A DNA stretch of 5,578 nucleotides, from assembly GCA_023433305.1 (NCBI GenBank), contig JAEZCZ010000031.1, forward strand, positions 1 to 5,578, given 5' to 3'. The position numbers were made by a program, and so were the translations under genes. The notes beneath the pieces were generated by a model. That model was given only the letters and a program-made list of their open reading frames with translations, was not told the origin of the DNA and did no database searches. The stretch is from Pseudomonadota bacterium. Lineage in GTDB: Bacteria > Pseudomonadota > Alphaproteobacteria > Sphingomonadales > Sphingomonadaceae. Shown piece after piece: positions 1 through 5,578 of this stretch. How positions within the stretch are numbered: position 1 is the stretch's first letter; each line of letters opens with the position of its first letter.

Positions 1-419
1 TCCGACAGCGGCGCATCGGTGAAGTCACTCGAGCCCGATTGCAGGCAGTCGAACAGCATCAGTTGCGCCGGGGTTTCGCGCGAGAGCTTTTCGATGCGCG
101 AGGCGGCGGGGTGCAATCGCAATTGCAGCGCCGCAAAGGACAGGATCTCGCCCACCGGCACGACAAGCTCACCATCGAGGACCAAGCGTTCCTCCTCCAG
201 CCCGCGCAGCGCCTCGACGATTTCCGGGAAATAGCGGCCGAGCGGCTTGCCCGACTTGGACATGAGCTCCACTGCGTCCCCGTCCCGAAATGCAAGGCAC
301 CGAAAGCCGTCCCACTTGGGCTCGAATTGCCATCGCTCGCCGCCGGGAATGGCATCGGCGAGCTTCGCCTCCATCGGAGGGTCGTCGAGCGCGACGGCAA
401 GTTGGGAAAAAGCGGCCAT
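1..419 (-). CDS. ATP-dependent DNA ligase, LigC-like (partial, C-terminal part beyond the left edge)
   Basis: This gene reads leftward from an ATG at 419 and stays open to base 1, giving 139 residues of the N-terminal adenylation (nucleotidyltransferase) domain. Motif I is EPKWDGFR at residues 33-40, with Lys35 as the expected AMP-accepting lysine. The SKSGKPLGRYFPE stretch (54-66) matches the region after motif I, VLDGEL (80-85) is the glutamate-bearing motif III, and LMLFDCL (120-126) is the next conserved strand. The order and spacing resemble mycobacterial LigC rather than NAD-dependent LigA. Such enzymes seal nicks using ATP and are linked to non-homologous end joining or base-excision repair in the cytoplasm. 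A standalone LigC is about 350 residues, so more than half, including the OB-fold domain, is missing here. The start is the first ATG after the lysR stop; the GGGG just upstream is only a weak ribosome site. It could also be the ligase part of a LigD-type protein. No functional link to the sulfatase locus is evident. Confidence 0.9.
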   Translation of the reverse strand, partial: MAAFSQLAVALDDPPMEAKLADAIPGGERWQFEPKWDGFRCLAFRDGDAVELMSKSGKPLGRYFPEIVEALRGLEEERLVLDGELVVPVGEILSFAALQLRLHPAASRIEKLSRETPAQLMLFDCLQSGSSDFTDAPLS

Positions 420-454
420 ACCCCGGCAATGCCACGCGCCCACGACCGGTTCCG

Positions 455-1405
455 TCAGGCGAACTCGTCGGCGAAGACGGATATCGTGCGGTAATCGGGA
501 TCCTGCAGCACGCTGGACACGAGAAAGGACTGGACCGCATCGCAGCGCGGATCGCCGCCTGCATCCTTGCGGTACCAAAGCAGACGCCAGTTCTCGAGCG
601 GGTAGAGCATGATCACCTGCTCGCGCATCTCCGGCGGCAGGATCGCATCCGCAAACGAGGAGATGCCGACGCCGCGATCGAGCATCGCCGCCATGACGTC
701 GTAATACTGGGTGTGCCCGATCACGCGGCGCGGACGGATGCCGTAGCGCTCGAACAGCTTGAGCATCTGCCCCTCGTGAACGCTCGCTGCGAGCGGCATG
801 ATGAAGGGCAGATCGTTGAGCATCTCGGGCGGAAGCGGCAACTGGCGCCCTTCGGCGAACTTGCGGTGCCCGTAGATCCCGCCGCGCACCAAGGCGAGCT
901 CGCGCAAGTGCGGCTCGACCGCGCGGTCGGCGCGCTGGTGAATCATGGCGAAGTCGAAGCGGCCGCCTTCGACATCTCGCGCGAGGTCGCGGCTCGGCGG
1001 ATGGGCCTCGAACGCCAGCTCGATCTGCGGATGCGCCGCGAAGAACCGGTCCAGCTTGCCGCGGATATATCCGTCGAGCAGCCCTTGCCCCACCAGCACG
1101 CGATAGCGCACCTGCTGTACGACCTCGTCCGGCCGTTTCCGGCGATGCGCGGCGAGCGTTTCACCGGCAGCTTGAAATGCGCGCAAATCATCGAAGAAGG
1201 CGATGCCTTCCGCCGTCAAGGTCGGGCGTTGTCCAGGCCGCCTGGAGAATAGGCCGAAGCCCAGTTGCGCTTCCAGCGCCTTCATCTGGTTGCTCACCGA
1301 CGCCTGGGAGATGCCAAGGTTTTCCGCCGTGCGGCGGAAGCTGCGCGTAGCGCAAAGGCTGGCGAAGACCTCCAGTTGGCGAAGCGTGAACGGCAGGCTC
1401 GGCAT
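455..1405 (-). CDS. LysR-family transcriptional regulator
   Basis: This is a complete 316-residue protein, the usual length for the LysR family. The N-terminal winged helix-turn-helix is clear. LRQLEVFASL (8-17) leads into the helix-turn-helix at about residues 23-42 (FRRTAENLGISQASVSNQMK), followed by the linker-helix sequence ALEAQLGFGLFSRR (43-56). Residues of about 95-305 form the periplasmic-binding-protein-like effector domain typical of the family. The ATG at 1405 is preceded by a strong GGGGGAG ribosome site at good spacing, which supports this start. The gene is divergent from the TonB-dependent receptor across 118 bp, the classic arrangement for a LysR protein controlling its neighbour and itself. 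The ligase lies 35 bp downstream on the same strand and may be co-transcribed. The effector is unknown. It could be a compound released by the sulfatase or a sulfur-status signal, but nothing in the sequence decides this. Confidence 0.95.
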   Translation of the reverse strand: MPSLPFTLRQLEVFASLCATRSFRRTAENLGISQASVSNQMKALEAQLGFGLFSRRPGQRPTLTAEGIAFFDDLRAFQAAGETLAAHRRKRPDEVVQQVRYRVLVGQGLLDGYIRGKLDRFFAAHPQIELAFEAHPPSRDLARDVEGGRFDFAMIHQRADRAVEPHLRELALVRGGIYGHRKFAEGRQLPLPPEMLNDLPFIMPLAASVHEGQMLKLFERYGIRPRRVIGHTQYYDVMAAMLDRGVGISSFADAILPPEMREQVIMLYPLENWRLLWYRKDAGGDPRCDAVQSFLVSSVLQDPDYRTISVFADEFA

Positions 1406-1411
1406 TATCGG

Positions 1412-1418
1412 CTCCCCC
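1412..1418 (-). promoter_or_regulatory. Ribosome binding site of the lysR gene
   Basis: On the minus strand the sequence reads GGGGGAG, with six bases between it and the ATG at 1405. It fixes the start of the LysR-family gene and argues against a later internal start. Confidence 0.7.
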
Positions 1419-1425
1419 GATTGGC

Positions 1426-1441
1426 ATAACCTTCAGGTTAT
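1426..1441. promoter_or_regulatory. Perfect inverted repeat, candidate LysR operator
   Basis: The sequence ATAACC-TTCA-GGTTAT is a perfect palindrome with 6-bp arms and a 4-bp centre; the symmetry ends at both flanks. LysR-type proteins usually bind an interrupted dyad of the T-N11-A kind. Here the outer bases give T-N12-A, a near variant. The site ends 20 bases before the lysR start codon and lies 82 bases before the receptor start codon. Binding there could therefore repress lysR while activating the receptor. A further copy of the half-site TTATCG lies at 1405-1410, 33 bp (about three helical turns) from the one at 1438-1443, overlapping the lysR start. The operator role is inferred from position and symmetry. 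Confidence 0.55.
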
Positions 1442-1513
1442 CGAATGTCATCACTTTGCGATGCGTTGCTTTGGCGGGCCTCTCCGACGACTTCGGGCTC
1501 AAACAAGTCTTGG

Positions 1514-1519
1514 GGAGGA
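1514..1519 (+). promoter_or_regulatory. Ribosome binding site of the TonB-dependent receptor gene
   Basis: GGAGGA lies four bases before the ATG at 1524, a near-perfect Shine-Dalgarno sequence. It decides the receptor start: the reading frame is open much further upstream, to 1203, but that extension would run antisense through the lysR gene and would bury the signal peptide. Confidence 0.85.
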
Positions 1520-1523
1520 AATC

Positions 1524-4500
1524 ATGACATTGACCGCAACCGACGGGCGCGCGCGTGCGCGCTGCCTTCTCGCGGCGGGTGCCAGCGCCGCCGCATTCGC
1601 GCTCGCGGCTGGTCCGGCCATGGCGCAAGACGAACCCGTGCCGGCGGCCGAAGAGGAGAATGGAGACGGGCCCATCTACGTGACAGGTTCGCGCATCCGT
1701 GCGGACGGCATGCAGGCGCCCGTGCCGGTCACGGTGGTCGATGCCGAGGAAATCGAGACGCTTTCGCCGGGGGCGTTGATAACCGGGGTCAGCCAATTGC
1801 CGCAGTTCTACGGCAACCAGACGCCCAACAGCGGCAACTTCTTCGTGCGCAGCGGCTACGGATCGCTCAATCTGCGCGGACTCGGCGTCAATCGCACGCT
1901 GACCCTGCTCAACGGCCGCCGCGTGCCATCGACGAGCGCGTTTGGCGGGGTGGACATCAACCTGTTCCCCGAAGCCATGATCGCCAGCGTCGAGACCACG
2001 ACGGGTGGCGCCTCCGCCGCCTATGGCACCGACGCGGTGGCGGGCGTCGTCAACTTCACGCTTAATACCGATTTCACGGGGTTCGAGGTCAGCGCGCAGG
2101 GCGGGATCACCGATCGCGGCGACGGCGAGAACTACGAGCTCTCCGCCGCCTTCGGTATGCCGTTCGCGGGCGGCCGCGGCCATCTGCTCGTATCCGGCGA
2201 ATACTACGACCAGCAAGGCATCCACAGCTACGAGGGACGGGACTGGTACCAGGCCTGGGGGACGATCGGTTCGGGCACACAAGCCGATCCCTATCGGTTC
2301 TACCCCAACGTCATCTCACGCAACGCCAGCTTCGACGGCGTGATCTTCGCCCCGGGGACCGCCATCAACGGGCTGGCGTTCGATCGCGACGGCAATGTCT
2401 CGCCGTTCGTTTCCGGATCGCCCTCGATGGGCGTACTCGGAACCCCACCGGCGCGCCATTCGGTCACCAACGGGGGCAGCGGCGACGATCTCGGCGGCGA
2501 GGTCTTCACGCTCTATCCGGATCTCGAGCGGTATTCGGCCTTCGCCTATGCCGACTACGATCTGGTCGACGGATTCAAGGTCTTCGCGCAGTATCTGCAC
2601 GGCAAGACGAGCATCTTCGCCTACAACACGCCGCGCGGCAGCTTCGGCGGCACGCCCACGGCCCTGACCATCTTCAGCGGCAATCCCTACCTGCCGGCCG
2701 ATCTCCAGGCGACGATGACGGCCAACAACATCGCCAGCTTCACGCTGCGCCGGGTGGGCAGCATCGAAGACGTCGGGCAAATGTCCCTCGACGATACCAC
2801 CACCCAGCACATCGCCACGGCCGGTTTCGAATGGGATCTCGATACCGGCGGGTTCCTCGACGGATGGGAAGTCGACGGGTTCTACCAGTTCGGTCGCAGC
2901 AAGCGCGACTGGCGCCAGCTCGGCCTGCGGGTCGACCGGATCTTCGCCGCTGTGGACGCCGTGCGCGACGGAAGCGGCAACATCGTCTGCCGGGTATCCA
3001 CATTCGCCGGCGGGGCGGATGCGTTTCCAGGCTGCGAGCCGCTCAACTTGTTCGGGCGCGGCAATGCTTCGCCCGAGGCAGTCGATTACGTGGTCGGCTT
3101 CGAGCCCGGTCAGCAGATCACCACGCCCCTATACTTCCCCGACACCGGCTTCGACTTGGGAGAAAGCTACAGCTACACGACCGCCGACAGGAAAGTGAAC
3201 TTCACCACCTTCAAGCAGCATTTCGCCGAGGTTTCCGCGGCAGGCGACTTGTTCGATCTCTGGGCTGGTCCCGTCGCGCTCGCAGTTGGCGGTTCCTACC
3301 GCAAGGATTCGATCCGCCAGATCGTGCAGGACGTGACCAATCCTGCCTCGAACCACGACACCTTCCGTCCGGTGCGTTGCAACGATCCCAGTATTGGCCT
3401 GCGCGGCGTCAATCCGCCCGATTGCGCGAACACGGTGGGCAATCAGTATTCGAAGGTCTCGAATATCAACGGGACCGCCGACGTTTGGGAAGCCTTCGCC
3501 GAAACGTTGATCCCGCTGGTCAGGACGGACAACTTCACCGCCAACGTCAACGCCGCCGTGCGATGGGCCGACTATTCCGGGTCGGGAAACATCTGGGCCT
3601 ACAAGGGCGGCGCGGAGATCGGCATTGCCGATTCCATCCGCTTGCGCGGGACCTATTCGCGCGACGTGCGCGCCGCGAATCTCTCCGAACGGTTCGACAA
3701 GACCGGTGGCGTGGCCACGATCGACGACCCGCGTACGCCAGCCGTCGAGGCGCTCAACGTGACGCGTTTCTCGGGCGGCAATCCGAACGTCAAGCCGGAG
3801 GAAGCCGACACCTTCACGCTCGGCGTCGTTGTCCAGCCACAGCCGTTTCCCGGCTTCTCGCTGGCGGTCGATTGGTACAAGATCAAGATCGACGGGGCGA
3901 TCAGCCAGGTCGGCACGCAATCCGTCCTCAACCGCTGCTTCCTCGAGAACGCGCAGGAATTCTGCGACCTCGTGACGCTCGACGGCAGCGGCAATATCAT
4001 CCTGGTCGGCGACGTGTTCGTAAACGTCGCGCGTTCCGAAGTGAGCGGAGTCGATGCCGAGCTGAGCTACAACACGCCGCTGACCATTCTCGGGGGCGGC
4101 ATGGAGACGATCGGCTTGCGCGCCTTCGCGAGTTGGCTGATCGAGCGCTCCGAAACCAACAGCTCGGGCGTCACCACCGATTTCGCCGGGCAGATCGGAG
4201 CACGACAGTCGGACGGGGTTTACTTGCCCTACGCGGACTTCAAGGCGACCGGCAGCTTGACCTACCGCAACGGGCCTTTCTCGGGGCTGATCCAGGGCCG
4301 CTACACCGCCGACGGGTTCCACGACGTGAGCGCGTTCGCCAGCCCGCAGACCGTCGTCCTCGAGAGCAACACCGTGGACGACGTGCTCTATGTCGACCTG
4401 CGGCTCGGCTACGAGTTCGAGCTGGGCGGCGCCGAGCTCGAGGTCTTCGGGAACGTCACCAATCTGTTCGACGCGGATCCGCCGCTGACGCCCTCCTACA

Positions 4501-4592
4501 GCGCCTTTCTCGGATACTCGACGCAGCACAACGCCTCGCTCCACGATGTGCTCGGACGCCGGTATACGTTCGGCGTGAAGATGCGCATGTAG
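1524..4592 (+). CDS. TonB-dependent outer-membrane receptor (sphingomonad type)
   Basis: This 1022-residue protein moves a bulky or scarce substrate across the outer membrane, powered by TonB-ExbB-ExbD. It starts with a Sec signal peptide: arginines at 9, 11 and 13, a hydrophobic Ala-rich core (14-30) and a likely cut after AMA at residue 34. A TonB-box-like IYVTGSRI (51-58) follows. The plug domain runs from about 65 to 185 and carries LNLRGLGVNRTLTLLNGRRV (115-134) and GGASAAYGTDAVAGVVNF (161-178). The rest is the 22-strand beta-barrel, with a Cys-bearing PGCEPLNLFGRG segment typical of this subfamily. The C-terminal NVTNLFD and YTFGVKMRM form the last strands. The chain ends in Met rather than the usual aromatic residue. 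The sulfatase begins 18 bp downstream, so the two probably share an mRNA, which suggests a sulfated substrate. Family assignment is secure, but the substrate is unknown. Siderophore uptake is less likely given the partner gene. Confidence 0.96.
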   Translation: MTLTATDGRARARCLLAAGASAAAFALAAGPAMAQDEPVPAAEEENGDGPIYVTGSRIRADGMQAPVPVTVVDAEEIETLSPGALITGVSQLPQFYGNQTPNSGNFFVRSGYGSLNLRGLGVNRTLTLLNGRRVPSTSAFGGVDINLFPEAMIASVETTTGGASAAYGTDAVAGVVNFTLNTDFTGFEVSAQGGITDRGDGENYELSAAFGMPFAGGRGHLLVSGEYYDQQGIHSYEGRDWYQAWGTIGSGTQADPYRFYPNVISRNASFDGVIFAPGTAINGLAFDRDGNVSPFVSGSPSMGVLGTPPARHSVTNGGSGDDLGGEVFTLYPDLERYSAFAYADYDLVDGFKVFAQYLHGKTSIFAYNTPRGSFGGTPTALTIFSGNPYLPADLQATMTANNIASFTLRRVGSIEDVGQMSLDDTTTQHIATAGFEWDLDTGGFLDGWEVDGFYQFGRSKRDWRQLGLRVDRIFAAVDAVRDGSGNIVCRVSTFAGGADAFPGCEPLNLFGRGNASPEAVDYVVGFEPGQQITTPLYFPDTGFDLGESYSYTTADRKVNFTTFKQHFAEVSAAGDLFDLWAGPVALAVGGSYRKDSIRQIVQDVTNPASNHDTFRPVRCNDPSIGLRGVNPPDCANTVGNQYSKVSNINGTADVWEAFAETLIPLVRTDNFTANVNAAVRWADYSGSGNIWAYKGGAEIGIADSIRLRGTYSRDVRAANLSERFDKTGGVATIDDPRTPAVEALNVTRFSGGNPNVKPEEADTFTLGVVVQPQPFPGFSLAVDWYKIKIDGAISQVGTQSVLNRCFLENAQEFCDLVTLDGSGNIILVGDVFVNVARSEVSGVDAELSYNTPLTILGGGMETIGLRAFASWLIERSETNSSGVTTDFAGQIGARQSDGVYLPYADFKATGSLTYRNGPFSGLIQGRYTADGFHDVSAFASPQTVVLESNTVDDVLYVDLRLGYEFELGGAELEVFGNVTNLFDADPPLTPSYSAFLGYSTQHNASLHDVLGRRYTFGVKMRM

Positions 4593-4604
4593 GGCTGCCG
4601 AATT

Positions 4605-4610
4605 GAAGGG
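4605..4610 (+). promoter_or_regulatory. Ribosome binding site in the receptor-sulfatase gap
   Basis: GAAGGG directly abuts the ATG at 4611, leaving no spacer, but sits nine bases before an in-frame GTG at 4620. The spacing therefore favours GTG as the true sulfatase start. It is the only good Shine-Dalgarno sequence in the 18-bp gap. Confidence 0.5.
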
Positions 4611-5578
4611 ATGCAAGAAGTGAAGGACAGTTTCAACGGGATCACTCGCCGCGGCGCGCTCGCCGGTGCGCTTGGGACCGCCGCCCTCGCCGCGGCGCGA
4701 CCGAGCCTGGCCCAGGGGCCCGCCCGGAAACCGAACATACTGTACATCATGGCGGACGACCTCGGATACGCTGACCTAAGCTGCTACGGCCGCCGCGACT
4801 ACGAGACGCCGATCCTCGATGGCCTGGCGCGCGAGGGCATGATGTTCACGCATGCCTATGCCAACAGCGCGGTCTGTACCGCCACGCGAGTCGGGCTGAT
4901 TACCGGCCGTTACCAGTATCGCCTGCCGGTGGGCTTGCACGAGCCGCTCGGCGTCGGCGACGTCGGCTTGCCGCCCGAGCATCCCACGATCGCCTCGTTG
5001 CTCAGGCAGGCCGGCTATCGCACGACCCTGATTGGCAAGTGGCACCTTGGTTCGCTCCCCAAGTACGGGCCGCTCAAGAGCGGCTACGACGAGTTCTGGG
5101 GCCTCTATGGTGGCGGCGTGGACTATTTCCGCCACGGCTTCGGCGGGCGGTCGGACCTGTGGGACGGCGAAACCCGGGGCGAGGAAGCCGGCTACGTCAC
5201 CGATCTCCTGGCCGACCGGACCATAGAAACGCTCGACAAGCGCAAGGCCGACGGCCGCCCGTTCTTCATCAGCCTGCACTTCACCGCCCCCCATTGGCCG
5301 TGGGAGTCGAACGACGCAGAAGGACGCGCGGAAAGTGACCGCATCGCGCAGTCGCCCAGCGAAGGGGGTGGCGGCATCCTGCATTATGACGGCGGAACGC
5401 TGGCAACATATGCCAAGATGATGAAGTCGCTGGACGAGAACATAGGCCGCGTCTTGCAGAAGCTCGTCGCACTCGGCCTCGACGAAAACACCATCGTGGT
5501 GTTCACCAGCGATAATGGCGGCGAACGGTTCAGCGACACCTGGCCGTTCACGGGCAAGAAGACCGAGCTGCTCGAAGG
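4611..5578 (+). CDS. Cys-type sulfatase (arylsulfatase family), Tat-exported, partial at the right edge
   Basis: The gene stays open to the right edge, giving 322 residues; family members are often 450-550. It belongs to the formylglycine-dependent sulfatases (S1 / alkaline-phosphatase fold), which hydrolyse sulfate esters to alcohol and sulfate. Numbered from the ATG, every expected active-site element is present: metal ligands Asp49-Asp50 in ADDLG, the CTATR core with Cys89 and Arg93 followed by GLITGRY, Lys143 and His145 in GKWHLG, His228 in APHWPW, Asp301-Asn302 in SDNGG, and Lys317 in the FTGKKTELLEG stretch. The N-terminus has TRRGALAG (12-19), an Ala-rich core and a likely cut near SLAQ (32-35). 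This is a twin-arginine-like signal and implies folded export to the periplasm. Cys89 must be converted to formylglycine, presumably by a maturase encoded elsewhere. The gene follows the receptor by 18 bp, probably as one operon. The start could instead be the GTG at 4620. The substrate cannot be told from the sequence. Confidence 0.94.
   Translation, partial: MQEVKDSFNGITRRGALAGALGTAALAAARPSLAQGPARKPNILYIMADDLGYADLSCYGRRDYETPILDGLAREGMMFTHAYANSAVCTATRVGLITGRYQYRLPVGLHEPLGVGDVGLPPEHPTIASLLRQAGYRTTLIGKWHLGSLPKYGPLKSGYDEFWGLYGGGVDYFRHGFGGRSDLWDGETRGEEAGYVTDLLADRTIETLDKRKADGRPFFISLHFTAPHWPWESNDAEGRAESDRIAQSPSEGGGGILHYDGGTLATYAKMMKSLDENIGRVLQKLVALGLDENTIVVFTSDNGGERFSDTWPFTGKKTELLE

Larger units (their letters stand above)
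1406..1523. promoter_or_regulatory. Divergent regulatory region between lysR and the receptor gene
   Basis: This 118-bp non-coding stretch must carry the promoters for both the leftward lysR gene and the rightward receptor-sulfatase operon. It is more AT-rich around 1421-1460 than the flanking genes. It holds a perfect inverted repeat (1426-1441) and the two ribosome sites. A possible rightward -35 element is TTGGCA at 1421-1426, touching the palindrome. No well-spaced -10 partner is visible: the best, TCGAAT at 1441-1446, would leave only 14 bases between the elements. A weak or activator-dependent promoter would fit a LysR-controlled gene, but the promoter elements remain unassigned. Confidence 0.65.

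Noticed and set aside
290..1252. Open frame of 320 codons on the plus strand opposite lysR
   Set aside because: It lies antisense to a clear LysR-family gene, with no recognisable motif and no plausible ribosome site.
1484..1496. Small stem CCGA-CGACT-TCGG in the receptor leader
   Set aside because: A 4-bp stem is too short to support a riboswitch, attenuator or terminator, and no U-tract follows.
1203..1523. In-frame upstream extension of the receptor by 107 codons
   Set aside because: It would run antisense through the 5' part of lysR and across the divergent gap. The ATG at 1524 has a strong ribosome site and is followed at once by a clear signal peptide.
1188..2282. Open frame of 364 codons on the minus strand spanning lysR, the gap and the receptor start
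   Set aside because: It overlaps two real genes and the regulatory gap, and its translation resembles no known family.
2831..4606. Long open frame (591 codons) on the plus strand in another frame of the receptor
   Set aside because: Its translation is an Arg-rich, low-complexity shadow of the receptor with no family signature.
3129..4616. Long open frame (495 codons) on the minus strand under the receptor gene
   Set aside because: It is fully antisense to a well-supported receptor, its translation shows no recognisable domain, and long antisense frames are common in GC-rich coding DNA.
4776..5384. Open frame of 202 codons on the minus strand under the sulfatase
   Set aside because: It is antisense to conserved sulfatase active-site motifs, with no domain of its own.

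Overview
The window is GC-rich and densely coded. By inspection it looks like an alphaproteobacterium of the Sphingomonadales (Novosphingobium / Sphingomonas / Erythrobacter type). The main reason is the long TonB-dependent receptor: its plug reads LNLRGLGVNRTLTLLNGRRV and then GGASAAYGTDAVAGVVNF, a style greatly expanded in sphingomonads. The LysR regulator, LigC-like ATP-dependent DNA ligase and Tat-exported sulfatase fit the same group. The genus is an inference.

Layout. Positions 1-419 (minus) hold the N-terminal 139 residues of an ATP-dependent DNA ligase that runs off the left edge. Positions 455-1405 (minus) hold a complete LysR-family regulator, 35 bp upstream of the ligase on the same strand. 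Positions 1406-1523 are a divergent regulatory gap with a perfect 6-bp inverted repeat (ATAACC-TTCA-GGTTAT). Positions 1524-4592 (plus) hold a complete TonB-dependent outer-membrane receptor of 1022 residues. After only 18 bp, a Cys-type (formylglycine) sulfatase with a twin-arginine-like signal starts at about 4611 and runs off the right edge, with 322 residues visible.

Working model (inference). The LysR protein binds the palindrome between the two divergent transcription units and controls a receptor-sulfatase operon. The receptor imports a sulfated organic compound across the outer membrane. The sulfatase, exported folded by Tat, removes sulfate in the periplasm. The substrate (sulfated glycan fragment, aryl sulfate or other sulfate ester) cannot be read from this window. 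The ligase is probably an unrelated neighbour. No RNA gene, mobile element, CRISPR array or convincing terminator was seen. All gene families here are known; the unresolved points are the substrate and the regulatory logic.
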